A stretch of 64,000 nt of DNA, taken from Hordeum vulgare subsp. vulgare (lineage: Eukaryota; Streptophyta; Magnoliopsida; Poales; Poaceae). Position 1 is the stretch's first letter. The number at the start of each line of letters is the position of its first letter. The position numbers were made by a program, and so were the translations under genes. The DNA is taken from NCBI RefSeq assembly GCF_904849725.1, contig NC_058523.1, positions 207,231,689-207,295,688 of the forward strand. The letters are read 5' to 3'. This document shows positions 46,704 to 59,100 of this stretch, piece after piece. The notes under the pieces are model-generated. The model had not been told where the DNA came from. It searched no databases and was given only the letters and a program-made list of their open reading frames with translations.

Positions 46704-49440
46704 AGTATCCCCAAGCTTAACTCCTGCTGGTCGTCGAGTGGGGAAGTGATAAAGAATGAATTTTTGATGTGGAATGCTACCTAGCATAGTTGTCCTTGGC
46801 AACTTCTTTCACGTGACATGAATGTTCAGATCCGTAAGATTCAAAACAATAGTTTGCTATTGACATGAAATAAGTAATACTTCAAGCAAACTAGCAAAGT
46901 AATCATGAACTTTCAAAATAACAAGGCCAAAGAAAGTTATCCCTACAAAATCATATAGTCTGGCTATGCTCCATCATCCTCACACAACTAATGTAAATCA
47001 TGCACAACCCCGGCATTGGCCAAGTAATTGTTTTCGCACTCTTACTTTCTCAAACCTTTTATAACTATCACGCAATACATGAGCGCGAGCCATGGATATA
47101 GCAATATAGGTGGAATAAAGTGTGGTGGTGGTTGTGAGACAAAAAGGAGGAGATGTTCACGCTGACTCGGCGTATCAATAGGCTATGGAGATGCACATTA
47201 ATAGATATCAATGTGAATGAGTAGGGATTGCCACACAGTGGATGCACTAGAGCTATAAGTAGGTGAAAGCTCAAAAAGAAAACTAGTGGGTGTGCATCCA
47301 ACTTGCTTGCTCACGAAGACCTAGGGCAATTTTGAGGAAGCCCATCATAGGAATATACAAGCCAAGTTATATAATGAAGAATCTCACTAGCATATGGTAG
47401 TGACAAAGCAAGAAGCTCTGAATCATGAAGAACATGGTGCTAACATGAAGCACAAGTGTGGAAAAATATAGTAGCATTGTCCCTTCTCTCATTTTCTCTC
47501 TTTTTTTTATTTGGGCTCTTAGGCCTCTTTTTTTATTTTCTTTTCTTTTCTCTTTTTTTTGTTTTTGGGCTCTTTGGCCTCCTTTTTTTTATTTCCTCAC
47601 ATGGGACAATGCTCTAATAATGATGATCATCACACTTTTATTTACTCAGAGCTCAAAGATCACAATGATGATAACTCCATAGGAAATGCCTCCGGCAGTG
47701 TACCGGGATGTGCAACGATCTAGCATGGGGTATGACGTTGAAACATATCGCTAGCTATCTTACGATCATGCAATGGCAATATGAGAGTGACGACACAAGT
47801 CATGAGACGGAACGGTGGGAGTTGCATGGCAATATATCTCGGAATGGCTATGAAAATGCCATAGTAGGTAGATATGGTGGTTGTTTTGAGGAAGGAATTT
47901 GGTGGGTTTGTGCACCGGCGAGAATTGCGCGGCACTAGAGAGGCTAGCAAAGGTGGAAGGTGAAAGTGCATCTATACCATGGGCTCAAATAGTCATGAAG
48001 AACTCACATACTTATTGCAAAAGTTTTTATTAGTAATCGAAACAAAGTGCTAAAGACATACTCTGAGGGGAAGGGTTAGTAGGTGTAAACCATCGCACGA
48101 TCCCGACCTCAACACAAAGGATGACAATCAATAGATCAATTATGCTCCGACTTCCTAACATAGTGGTTCACCATACGTGGATGCTACGGGAATCACTAAC
48201 TTCAACACAAGTATTTCTAGATTCAGAACACCCTACTAACATATCTCTCTATATTACCGAATCCACGTCTCAAAACTAATTGAGAGAAATCGAAACTTCT
48301 CTTTCTACTCAATGCACATGAACATGGAGGTTTTTGCATCCTCTTTGGGTACCTAGCACATTTGGGACTACTTTCATAACATAAGCCAACTACCAAATCA
48401 CGCACCGCCGTGCTCTAAAGATATAAGTGAAGCACAAGAGCAAAAGTATCTAGCTCAAAAGATATAAGTGAAGCACAAGAGCAAAAGTATCTACCTCAAA
48501 AGATATAAGTTAAGCACTATGAGAATTCTAGCAAAATCACGATGAGTGCATGTCTCTCTCTCTCAAAAAGGTGTGCAGCAAGGATGATTTTGACACAAGA
48601 AAAAGAAAAGACTCCTAAGATACAAGACGCTCCAAGAAAAACACATATCATGTGGTGAATAAAAATATAGCTCCAAGTAATGTTACCGATGGATTGAAGC
48701 GAAAGAGGGGATGCCTTCCCGGGGAATCCCCAAGCTTAGGCTTTTTGGTGTCCTTGAATTTGGCTTGGGATGCCTTGGTCATCCCCAAGCTTGAGATCTT
48801 TCCACTCCTTATCTCTTTGTCCACGAGAACATCACCCAAAACTTGAAAACTTCACAACACAAAACTTAAACAGAAACTTGTGATAACATTAGTACAAGAA
48901 AACAAACTACCACTTCTTTTGGTACTGTAGAAAACTTGAATTCCATCTATATTGATGATGGGCTACTGTATTCTCACATTTCCATGGCTAGTACCCCCCG
49001 ATACTAACCATAGTTTCATCAAAACAAGCAACCAACTCAATAAAAACAGAATCTGTCAAAAACAGACCAGACTGTAGAAATCTGTATACTTCGTATACTT
49101 TTGTTACTTCAAAAAATCTCAGAACTTACGACGGCCTGGGAAAAAAGCATATAAATCAGCAGAAAAAATAATCAACTCAAAACCTCTTTCTGAATAAAAA
49201 TGAAAAATCATCTCGTGAGCGAAACGTTTTTGTCTTTTTCCAACAGGATCAAACAACCATTACCAAGACTAGTCATAAAGGTTTTGCTTGGCTCAAACAC
49301 AAAAAGAAACACAAAAAACACAATCACAACAGAATTGTGGAAGTGTGGACGCAATAAAACAGAAAGAAAAATATAATTTCATTGGGTTGCCTCCCAACAA
49401 ACGCTATTGTTTAACGCCCTTAGCTAGGCATAGAAGCGAT
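46704..49440 (-). other. Element S non-coding 3' region
   Basis: 2.7 kb without a supported gene where an autonomous Athila element would have RT, RNase H and integrase. Contains a pyrimidine-rich section (47480-47600) with GGGCTCTTAGGCCTC and GGGCTCTTTGGCCTC repeats, a 41-bp tandem repeat (48418-48515), and CCCCAAGCTT-type motifs at 46710, 48729 and 48785. The minus-strand GGGCGTTAAACAATAG and TTGGGAGGCAACCCAAT near 49380-49420, just after the stop of the protease frame, is characteristic of this element group. Confidence 0.6.
48418..48515. repeat. 41-bp tandem repeat, 2.4 copies
   Basis: GATATAAGTGAAGCACAAGA-type units begin at 48420, 48461 and 48502. The first two are nearly identical and the third is partial. 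Confidence 0.85.
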
Positions 49441-49444
49441 AGAA

Positions 49445-50277
49445 TCACGTATCGTCGTCTTTGGTGCTCAAACCATAAGTGGCCCTCATCATGGATTCAT
49501 AAGGCAATCTTATTTTCTTTCTAGTAAAGTGTTCCTTGCCCTTCCTTAAAGGAAATTGAAATCTAATATTCCCTTCCTTCATATCGATGATAGCACCGAT
49601 AGTCCTTAGGAAAGGTCTACCAAGAATAATGGGGCATGTAGGATTGCAATCAATGTCAAGCACAATGAAATCCACGGGTACATAGTTCCTATTTGCAATA
49701 ATAATAACATCATTGCTCCTTCCCATGGGTTTCTTGACCGTAGAATCACCAAGATGCAAATTAAGAGAACATTCTTCAATCTCATTAAAACCCAAAACAT
49801 CACAAAAAGACTTTGGAATCGAAGAAACACTAGCGCCCAAATCACACAAGGCACGGCACTCATAGTTTTTGATTTTGATTTTGATGGTAGGTTCCCACTC
49901 ATCATGAAGCTTTCTAGGGATAGATACTTCCAATTCAAGTTTCTCTTCAAGAGATTTTATCATAGCTTCGACGATATGATCGGTAAAGGCTTTGTTTTGG
50001 CTATAAGCGTGTGGAGACTTCAACATCGACTGCTTCAAGGAAATGCATTCAATCAAGGAGAAACTATCATAATTGAATTCCTTGAAATCCACGGTAGTAA
50101 TTCATTACTACTTAAAGTTTTAACGTCTTCTACTCCACGTTTAATGCTTTTAGCATCAAGATAGATGGACTCCGAATCATTGGGGCACTTTTCAACCAAA
50201 GTGGATTCATATCCAGCCCCATAATCATTAGGTTTCACACAAGAAAACAAAGATTCAATGGGAGTCACACCAAGCAC
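49445..50277 (-). pseudogene. Element S aspartic protease region
   Basis: Minus strand. LEVSIPRKLHDEWEPTIKI, then the retropepsin block CRALCDLGASVSSIPKSF (D-L-G-A-S active-site form), LNLHLGDSTVKKPMG, DFIVLDIDCNPTCPIILGRP and FLRTIGAIIDMKEGNIRF. The reading frame is open from 50092 to a stop at 49445, nearly intact. The upstream 50053-50277 frame supplies the gag-protease linker. No RT follows, so protease is the last domain. Confidence 0.75.
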
Positions 50278-51407
50278 TTTAAGATCTTCGTGATTCTCAT
50301 CACGAGAACACGCCTGTTTAAGCCATTCATGTCTAGCACGAATTTGGGCGGTTCATTCTTGGCTCTCAATCATGGAAACACGCATAGCTTTCAAAGTTTC
50401 ATCCATGTTGATTTTGGGTGGAGCACATCTAACTTTCAAAGCATCAACATCACAATAAATTCTATCCACGCTCTTAGCCAAATCGTCAATATTGAGTAGT
50501 TTTTCCTCTATAGACGCATTGAAAATATTTTGAGAGTTGATGCACTCTTTGATATTACTCTCTAGATCAGAGGGTAATCTATTGTAATTTCCATTAGTAT
50601 TATTGTAGGAGTTGCCAAAGTTATTAGAGGAATTACTAGGAAAAGGCCTAGGAACATAGTTACCTCTAAAGGCATTGTTGTTGTCAAAGTTATTCCTACC
50701 AACAGAATTAACGTCCAAGTTAGCGTTGCTACTCTCAATCAAAGAAGACAAAGGCATACCATTAGGATCCAAAGGAGCACTTCTACTAGCAACCAAATTC
50801 ATTAACTCGTCCATCTTAGCACTCAATGAGTTAATTTCTTCTATAGCGTGTACCTTCTTACTAGTAGGTGACCTTACGGTGTGCCATGGAGAGTAGTTTG
50901 TCATGATGTTGTCTAAGAGCTTTGTGGCTTCCCCTAACATGATTTCCATGAACGATCCACCTGAGGCGGAGTCCAAGATATTTCTAGAAGCGAAATTCAA
51001 GCCAACGTAAAAGATTTGAATAATCATCCAATGACTCAAGCCATGAGCGGGACAATTTCTAATCATTAATTTCATTCTCTCCCAAGCTTGTGCAACATGT
51101 TCATGATCAAGTTGCTTGAAATTCATGATATCATTACGGAGAGAGATGATCTTAGCTGGCAGAAAATACTTGGATATAAAAGCATCTTTGCACTTATCCA
51201 AGAATCAATACTATATTTGGGCAAACAAGAAAACCAAGTTTTTGCGCGATCTCGCAACGAGAAAGGAAAAAGCTTCAATTTAATCACATCATTATCCACA
51301 TCTTTTTTATTTTGCATATCGCAAAGCTCAATGAAGGTATTGATATGGGATGCGGCATCTTCACTAGGAAGGCCAGAGAATTGCTCTTTCATAACAAGAT
51401 TCAGCAA
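50278..51407 (-). pseudogene. Element S gag
   Basis: Minus strand. The retrotransposon gag domain reads MLNLVMKEQFSGLPSEDAAS, FIELCDMQNKKDVDNDVIKL, LFPFSLRDRAKTWFSCLP, then (frameshift near 51200) CKDAFISKYFLPAKIISLRN, QLDHEHVAQAWERMKLMIRN, CPAHGLSHWMIIQIFYVGL and SASGGSFMEIMLGEATKLLD. That order (RAKTWF, F..KYFP, E.W.R.K, Q.FY.GL) is typical of Athila gag. A Asn/Gly-rich segment (NNFGNSYNNTNGNYN) follows. Apart from the frameshift it is well kept. Confidence 0.8.
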
Positions 51408-51769
51408 AGCGGCAATGATTTCTTATGACTCCGCACTAGCGGCGGGAGCAATCGGAGTACTAATAAAATCATTATTATTAGTATTCGAGAAGTCACAAAG
51501 TTTTGTGTTTTTGTTCATGGTGACTTCAGCAAGCAAGCAAGCACACAAGTAAACAAAGAGCAGGTGAGAAAAAGGGCGAACAAAAAGGCGAATGAAAAAG
51601 GAAAATTGGTGAAGTGGGGGAGAGGAAAACGAGAGGCAACTGGCAAACAAAGTAAATGCAAGATATGAGTTTGCGACACCTACTTGGATGAGCTCTTGAC
51701 TTGATCTTCCTCCCCAGCAACGGCGCAAGGCAATTCTTGTGCTATCCCGCAGACAAGAGCGCCAGAAGT
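51408..51769 (-). other. Element S leader with primer-binding site
   Basis: Minus strand, directly after the LTR: TGGCGCTCTTGTCTGCGGG at 51746-51764, a degenerate match to the Asp-tRNA-type site TGGCGCCGTTGCCGGGGA. A second, closer copy, TTGCGCCGTTGCTGGGGA, lies at 51713-51730. The leader is otherwise non-coding, up to the gag start near 51407. Confidence 0.7.
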
Positions 51770-53286
51770 TGACACGTTGGCAGAGACTGGGCTTCCGTTG
51801 GTTTTTCCCTTGAAGAGGAAAGGGTCATGCAGCACAGGAGTAGTAAGTATTTCCCTCAGTTTGAGAACCAAGGTATCGATCCAGAAGGAGAGTCTCGTCA
51901 AGTCGAGAGTACATGCGCAAACACAAAAAAGCTTGCACCCAACGCTTCAAAGGGGTTGTCAATCCCATCAAGATTGTTTGCAAAGTGAGATCTGAAGGCG
52001 GAAAGTGCGACGAAGTAAAAAGTGTAAGGCTGAAAATATGGTGTGGAGTAGACCCTGGGGGCCATAGTGTTCACTAGAGGCTTCTCTCAAAATAGCAAGT
52101 GTTACGGTGGGTGAACAAATTACTATCGAGCAATTGATAGAACCGCACGAAGTCATGACGATATCTAAGGCAATGATCATACATATAGGCATCACATCCG
52201 AGACAAGTAGACCGATACTTTTTGCGTCTACTACTATTACTCCACGCATCGACCGCTATGCAACATGCATCTAGTGTATTGAGTTCATGACGAACAGAGT
52301 GATGCTTTAATCAAGATGACATGACGTAGAGGGATAATCTCAAACCAATGATGAAAACCCCATCTTTTTACCCTTGATGGCAACAACATGATGCGTGCCT
52401 CGCTACCCCTTCTGTCACTGGGTGAGGTCACCGCACGGTATGAACCCAAAACCAAGCACTTCTCCCATTGCAAGAATCATAGATCTAGTTGGCCAGACAA
52501 AATCCACAACTCGAAGAGAATTACGAGGATATGAAATCATGCATAAGAGATATCAGAAGAAACTCAAATAAGATCCATAGATAATCTGATCATAAATCCA
52601 CAATTCATCGGATCTCGACAAACACACTGCAAAAGAAGATTACATCGGATAGATCTCCATGAAGATCATGGAGAACTTTGTATTGAAGATCCAAGAGAGA
52701 GAAGAAGCCATCTAGTTACTAGCTATGGACCCGTAGGTCTATGGTGAACTACTCATGCATCATCGGAGATGTCATGGTGTTGACGAAGAAGCCCTCCGTG
52801 TCCGAATCCCCCCGCCGGTAGGGCACCAGGGCGTGCCCTAGATGGGATCTTGTAGAGATAGAAGCTTGCGGCGGCGGAAAAGTAATTGCGATGATCTCCT
52901 GATTTTTTCTGGAATTTATGGGAATATATAGGCGAAAGACCTAGGGCAAAGGGCGTCCGGGGGGCCCACAAGCCTGGATGGCGCGGCCCCCATGGCCGCG
53001 AGGTGGAGGCTTGTGGGGCCCCTGGGGATCCCCTACCTTGGCTCCCAAGCTCCCCTATCTTCTTCCGATCCAAAAAACTCTTTTCAGGGATTTTCTTCCG
53101 TTTGGACTCCGTTCCAAAATCTCCTCCGAAAGGGGTCAAAAACATGGAAAAAAGAGGAACTGGCACTTGGCACTGAGTTAATATGTTAGTCCCAAAAAAT
53201 ATATAAAAGGCATGCAAAACATCCAAAGTTTGACAAGATAATAGCATAAAACCATCAAAATTTATAGATACCTTGGAGACGTATCA
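51770..53286 (-). repeat. 5' LTR of element S
   Basis: 1517 bp, minus-strand TGATACGTCTCCAAGG to CCAACGTGTCA. A TATATA at 52925-52930 on the minus strand follows a GC-rich stretch (CCCACAAGCCT...). Motifs such as the TACTTACTACTCCTGTGCTG and TTGGTTCTCAAACTGAGGG sequence are shared with the Sabrina/WHAM group. The right flank is GGACG; the left partner is lost. Confidence 0.8.
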
Positions 53287-54529
53287 GGACGCGAGGGCCG
53301 ATCCGAGCCGCGAGCTCGGGCCGGATCGGAGGCACAGGCGTGTTGGCCCTTTCTCGACGCCTAGGCGGGGGACTTTCATGGACCGAGTATCCTTCGTCTC
53401 CAACCGCCTCGCGACACCTGCTAAAGGCTGCCCGTGGCTCGCTCTTGTGCTGGGAACGCTAGTCTTGGCTTCCTTGAGCCCTCCGGCCAGAGGTGCAAGG
53501 GGATGAAGAATGCTGAGCTTGCTGCCGGCCGCTGGGGACGTGGGGACCCTTGGGCTCGAGAGCCCGAGATACCGAGAAAGCGCGAGTAGGGTCAAGGCGA
53601 GCCTCCTGCTAGTTGGCGGCGTCTAGGAGATCCTTGACGCGTTTTTCTTGGTGAGTATGTTCCTCACGCTCTAGAGCACTCATTTCTGCGAGGGCCACCT
53701 GGGCGGCCCGCATGTTGGTCGCAGGAGTATCGTAGATGGGTAGATTTCCGCCTAGGATTTCGGCGACGACCCGGCCGCGGCCGCAGACCTCTCCATGCTG
53801 GATGGGACCATCAGCGGCTGGGGTGAAACTGTATGCAGAGTTATAATCGCGCTGTGCGGCCTCCATCTAGCGCTTAGTGGTGGCAAGGGCAGTGCCCTCT
53901 ACTAGGAGTTTCTTGTGAGCTTCCTCCAACTTGGCCCTGGCTGTTGCTGTGTTCGCCGTAGTGGCAATGGGAGTAGTCAGCCTGGCAAGGTTGGCATGAA
54001 GCGGATGGACAGGGCCCAGAGGGGGGTCAACTACATCCGCCGCGGCCTTGTCGCGGCCTGAGCTGGTGCTAGTCCGAGCAACCATCATCTCCATGAGATC
54101 AGAGGTAATGGAAACGTCACGCAGGGCAAGACACCCCGTGAACGATGGTGGATCGCTGCTGTCAAGTACGTCGCAGGGGTACTCGTCGGGCGCAGGCGCA
54201 TACTCAAGGCTGCGCCTGCTGAAGTGTGTGCACAGCGCCTCGATGTCGATGTCCCCGCCAAGGTGGCGAGGCTCCTCGTCGAGGCGTAGGTTGCCGAAGA
54301 GAGTCCAGAGGTGAGCGACGTCGGAAGCAACGTCGTCGACAAGTGGCTTGTCGGCGATCTGCTCAATAGTGCCTGCAGGATGGGTTGAACCGTCGATCAA
54401 CACCACGGAAACCTCCCCAGGGGCAGGCTCCCCGGGTGTGCTAATTAGTCCGGACGCGAGGCATCCGGTGAAGTTGGCGAACGGTCCCGCCCGGAGCGTA
54501 ACTCCGGACGGTCCTGTGGATGGCCCCAT
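53287..54529 (-). pseudogene. Element T gag, N-terminal part
   Basis: Minus-strand ATG at 54527-54529, immediately beside the primer-binding site: MGPSTGPSGVTLRAGPF, VSVVLIDGSTHPAGTIEQIA, DVASDVAHLWTLFGNLRLDE and ARTSTSSGRDKAAADV, with a stop at 53867. The frame goes on past it (MEAAQRDYNSAYSFTP, MRAAQVALAEMSALEREEH) to 53609 and a second stop. Beyond 53600 it is frameshifted. The central capsid domain is missing because S and a deletion intervene. An upstream in-frame ATG inside the LTR (MAYVVRKRRQ) is read-through, not the likely start. Confidence 0.6.
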
Positions 54530-54542
54530 GGTGGGTGCCAAC
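54524..54542 (-). other. Primer-binding site of element T
   Basis: Minus-strand TGGCACCCACCATGGGG, two bases after the LTR terminus CGACGACA. It overlaps the gag ATG, as in other Tat-lineage elements whose site reads TGGCGCCCACCGTGGGG. Confidence 0.65.
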
Positions 54543-55506
54543 TGTCGTCGTTTTCGCACAACATATGCCATAGGTAGGCTTATGGAGGGTGGTTGGGAGC
54601 AAAAGGAAACCGGCGGGCTCCGGCAACATGATTGGTAACTAGCGAGCAAGACGCATGATGTACCCAGGTTTGGAGCTCTCCGTGGGAGATAATACCCCTA
54701 GTACTAGCGGAGGGTTTGATGAACCGGAGTGTTTACAGGATGCTCCTTGAGCTGTTTGATGGAGGAGGAAGAAGGAGCAACCGGCTCGCATTCTACCTCT
54801 CCTGTGTGATGTGTGCGGGTGCAAGAATGGTCGACCCTCTCCATGGAGGGGGGCCGAGGGGTTTTATAGTTGAACCCACCGACCTACATAATGGATATAA
54901 AGTACATTATGGGGGACCTGGCTGGCAGCCTGTGAGGACGGCTAGGGGGGCCACTATGGTTAATCTTGTCCCTTGAGAGGACTGTCGGCTGCGAGGTCGC
55001 ATCTGGTCATGGGACCCGTAGGCCAGCCTATGGGATTGGTGCGTGCTCCCCACGCTGGACGCGTGCGGTATGATCGGCATCGTCTAGCGGGATCCTGCGC
55101 CGGTCAATGGTATGGCCATCTCCACTGTAGCCACACTGGGCCACGTAATGGAGTGGGTTGTGGCGTGCGGGCATAATACATGGTTGACGGATCGGAGCCG
55201 GCGTAGGTCAACGGTACGGCCACCGCCACTATAGCCATGTGTGTGATTCTCCATCTTACCCATGCTGAGGTACCTTCACCTTTAATTAAAGGCCCCCGTC
55301 TCATCCTAGGGATCGTTGCGACAAGTTCCCTTCAGCCGGCTGGCGGCTTGGCCAGCCAGCCAGAGAGTAGACGGCTACGCTCCTAGCCTGCAAATACTTC
55401 GTAGCCGGCCAGGAGGAGCCGGCGGTTGAGGATGTTGTTGCTCCTTTCTATACCAAAGTATAGAGGAGTAGGCTTGATGTGCCTAGCCCGGGGTTATCCC
55501 CCGTCA
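54543..55506 (-). repeat. 5' LTR of element T
   Basis: 964 bp, minus-strand TGACGGGGGATAACCCC to ...CGACGACA. TATAAAA at 54862-54868 (minus) corresponds to 36393-36399 in the other LTR. The right flank CCATG matches CCTTG at 21703 with one mismatch, and element A continues beyond it. Confidence 0.85.
54862..54868 (-). promoter_or_regulatory. TATA box in the 5' LTR of T
   Basis: TATAAAA on the minus strand followed by a C-rich CCCCTCGGCCCC segment. It is the probable promoter of T's genomic RNA and is conserved in both LTRs. Confidence 0.6.
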
Positions 55507-56193
55507 CCATGTCATCTGATGACTTTGCAACAAAATCCTAAACTTTAAATTTTTTTACTGTTACCGCTGTAAATGCACCAACTACTCACGATAGGATAAC
55601 CACGATCTCCATTATCTCCACTGCTTCGTACGTGGGTAGCACGTGACTTGTGGAGATGAAAGGGCAGGGTCACTTTCGTCCGAAGAAATCACCTCGGACT
55701 GTTTTCACCTGAACTATAAATAGCCCCTTCCCCCTCAAGTAAAAAATTGTTCTCTCACTCTTGACTTCTCCGCTCGAGCTCAAAACCTAGCGCTGCCGCT
55801 AGCAATCTTCGTTGCCGGTGAGGAACCACTTCACTGTCTCGATCTGCTTGTCGCTGCACTCACGCCGACTGTGGATCATCTCCCTCCGCCGCCGTCGTAG
55901 ATATCTTTAGGCGCCAAGTTAAGGCACAAAATATCTAAACCTAAGAGCTTCTAATTTTACTTCCCCAGTTCATCGTGTTCTTCATACAGGGTAATTAAAA
56001 TCCTATTTTACTGCCCCCTATGATCCATTTATTTTCTTTAGATTTGTGAAATCAGTTATTCCTCAAAAAATCCTTCAGCTGTGCACACCCATGTCTAGAA
56101 CACTTGATGAATTTCACTAAGTCACTAAATTCTTCACGAGATTCCTCAATTGTGTAAATTTTTGAATCTACACAACTCTGGAACACAAGATCA
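55507..56193 (+). promoter_or_regulatory. Element A: ORF3 promoter and leader
   Basis: Element A resumes after T (GTCATCTGATGACTTTGCAAC, as in B's 29925 region). TATAAATA at 55715-55722 in CTGAACTATAAATAGCCCC is followed by CCTTCCCC and a leader containing CGCTCGAGCTCAAAA and GCCGGTGAGGAACC. CAGG/GTAATT at 55989-55994 is shared with B. Upstream, a GC-rich block includes GATAACCACGA, also shared with B. No LTR lies within 4 kb on either side in the uninterrupted element, so this is an internal promoter candidate. Confidence 0.6.
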
Positions 56194-59100
56194 GAATGCT
56201 TAGTCATATTGCTAAACACACTCGTCAAATTCCTCAACTTAAGTCATTTTTCAAATTCCTCAACTCTAAGAATGCATATGACCTCTCCAAACTCGTCGCA
56301 CCTATACTCTGTTCACAGCTACAAAATGCCAACTGATGAATCACTAGGTTCTCATCAACTTAACTCATTTGCAACATTTCTTGAAGAAACAATACATGTG
56401 TTGTCAGATTCCTCAACAATACAAATTCCTCACCAAAAACCTCAGCTGAAGAAATACATGCTCATTACTGCACGCCAGATGAAGAAATTCATGGGAAATA
56501 AACCACTTCAAAATGCAAGATAAGGATTCAATGGATTGAACGCAGATGGGGAAAGGTGTGGAAAGAATACAAGTATGTCACTCCAATGTAGGCCAAGAAG
56601 TTTGGCCTCAAACCTCCTTCCAAAAGTCTGCCTCGGGGAGACCAACAAAGTGCCCATCGCTCAAGCGTGGAAATAGTTGAAGATTTTCGTGAAGAAAAAG
56701 ACAAGTATTTGGCAAAGCTGAGGAAAAGTCAAACAAAGTTGTAACAAAGTTCAATGAGGATTCTGTTGCTGCAGCTACTGCTGCTTAGGCTTCTCCTACA
56801 GAACAACCTCCCAAGAATACACTGATGATGAAATCAGGTGTCAAGTCAAATCCCTCAACAACATTATCCAAAGAGAAAATTCCTCAGGCCGAAACAACAA
56901 CTGATCCAAAGTTCTCAACTACAGCACATTCTTCACTCCCTTTGCAGCCACAACCCAAGCAACATCAAATAGGGAATCCAAATTACTCATTACCGTCTGA
57001 CTCCCGCTCCGCTCAAAAATCTTCACCTGGCATACTGAAGACAAAGATGACTGTTGGGAGAGGAACAAGGCCGAGCCCAAGAAAATTTGTCCTCGATATT
57101 CCTCCTGCATCAGAGGGAAGTGAGGAATATGATGATGAAACTCTTCAAGCCATTATCATGAACAAACAAGAAAGGGTTGCACAAGCTACTCGCAACACCA
57201 TTCCCGTCGCATTAGATCCAAAAGTAGTGTTGAACTTCATCGATCATTGGTATGAAGATACAAACACACCCATTGATGATTTCAAATTTCCACCTGGACT
57301 CAGCCACATGGTAACCTCATTCATAAAAGAAGCAAAGTGGAAGCATCAACAAGAAAAACAAGCTCGGGTAGCAAAGGTGAAAAGGGAGAAGTACTTGAAA
57401 TAAAACCTCCTTAACCTGACGCCTGAGAAACTTGTCTCTACTCAGGCAGAGCTAAAAACCCTCACTGAAAAGTACACAAGTCTTCATGAAGATAGAAAGG
57501 GTGCGAAAGTGAGGTTTGTCAAGGCTGCAACTAACGCCATTGATGAATACAACAATTGGGTTGCAGCTCAAAAGCAACCAACTATTCCTCAAGCCAGCTA
57601 CATTATACAACTAGGTGATTCTCATGAAGATGTAGAACCTGCTGCTGATGAGTCTGCTCAGCATGTAACTGCCGAAGAATTTTCCACACCTAAAACTGCA
57701 TACAAAATGCGTGAAGAAAATACTCCTTCACCAATGTCTTAAAAAGTGAAGAAAGTGATACTTTCGTCTGCCTCAGACGTGAAAGAAAACAAAAGTTGCC
57801 GAGAAGGAAGACAAGAAGAGAAATGCATCAACACATTCAAAGTCTTCAGAGGCTAAATGCCTGAATACTGCCTACTACATCATCAGCTCCAGTTGACGCA
57901 ACTGCTCTCAGCATTGCACAGTTATACATGCTTGTACCATTCGCTGAAGAGCATATCATTCCAGAACATGATGAGGAAATGGACAAAAATCGCTCCACAG
58001 CATCCACACCAATAGATGAGGAAATTGAAGCTCATCAATTTCCTCAAGTCCAAACACTTCGTCCTCACAACCCATAAATGACTGCTGAAGAAAAGGAGGT
58101 TGATGTGGACATTGTCTACACCACACCTATAATCCATGATGATTTCGGGGAAAAGGCTCATCCGAACTCGCCAATGATTTCTCAAATTCCTCAAACTAAT
58201 GCATCTCCTTCACCTACAGAAATTCCGACTTGCTCTAAAGAAAGGAGCTCACGTGCGAAATCAGCACCAGACCAAGAATCAGCTGCATCAGCTAATGAAA
58301 ATGAAAATGAAAATGAAACTGCTGTACCAGAAACTGCATCTGAACCTACGGTGCAGCAAATTCCTCAAACTGAAGAACAAGCGCGTGAAAAAGCTTCCTC
58401 TACATAGAATAAAGATTCAACTGATGAACCACTTGTTGCAAATCCTGAAACTGCAATTGTTGTGGCGAAAATTCCTCAAGATGATGAAATCCAACATCAA
58501 AATATTCAAGAAAAGCCTCATCAGCCATACTCAAAGAGGCCAAAGTTTCTGAAAGCAAATTTTTATGATGAAATCCATACGACAAGCTTCGTATCAGGCA
58601 CATGAAGTTCTGGACCAGAACAAAACTCAATTCCTATGTTGTTGTGCTTGTGGAGAAAATAATGATATTTCATCACGCACACATTCCTCATTGTGATATG
58701 GAGGAAATTCCTTGCTTTACCCCAGTTCTGAGTGTTCTTCACGATGCACGGCTACTGCCATTATTTACAAATATCAGTGACTAGAATACAGACATCATTT
58801 TTCAGTTCTATGCCATTCTGCATCCCTCAGGTGACCCCAAAAACATCAACTCTTCTGTCCTGGACAAGATGACTCACCACACTCACTGAACAGCTCTAAC
58901 CACATAATTGCTTCGAGCTCTACCAATCTCAATTCCTTCAGGTGAAGCAATAAACTTGTATGATGAAAAAGGGTTGCCAAATCATCTAATGGAGGCTCTC
59001 ATGAAGCCATTAGCTCCGGGCCAACCTCCAAGGACCATATTCCTAGTGAAGGAATTGAATTATGTGCCCGGAATAGTCTACAAAATATTGGCCTATTCCT

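Larger units (their letters stand above)
46647..53286 (-). mobile_element. Element S: Athila-lineage (Sabrina/WHAM-like) gypsy element, non-autonomous and truncated
   Basis: Minus-strand element in T's gag. 5' LTR 51770-53286 (TGATACGTCTCC... to ...CCAACGTGTCA), Asp-type primer-binding site, gag and protease (51407 down to 49445), a long non-coding 3' part with the lineage's polypurine tract, and only 57 bp of the 3' LTR (46647-46703). RT, RNase H and integrase are absent, as in non-autonomous Athila-type families. The left end meets T's gag without a target-site duplication, and gag sequence of T that should lie between 46646 and 53287 is missing. A deletion therefore removed about 1.46 kb of LTR together with adjoining T sequence. 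Confidence 0.8.
21708..55506 (-). mobile_element. Element T: Tat-lineage Ty3/gypsy retrotransposon, interrupted
   Basis: A minus-strand gypsy element nested in A between pol and ORF3, with target-site duplication CCTTG (21703-21707) / CCATG (55507-55511), one mismatch. Reading right to left: 5' LTR 54543-55506, primer-binding site, gag (54529 down to 53288), protease, RT, RNase H, integrase (46600 down to about 42050), then a 3' region carrying an oppositely oriented spliced gene, and a 3' LTR split at 21844/36204 by element B. The antisense extra gene and the second, archaeal-type RNase H signature (MHFDGSKTR) are hallmarks of the Tat/Grande lineage. Element S interrupts gag. All pol domains are inactivated. 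Confidence 0.85.

Noticed and set aside
48418..48515. CRISPR-like direct repeats
   Set aside because: Contiguous 41-bp tandem repeat without spacers in a plant retrotransposon.
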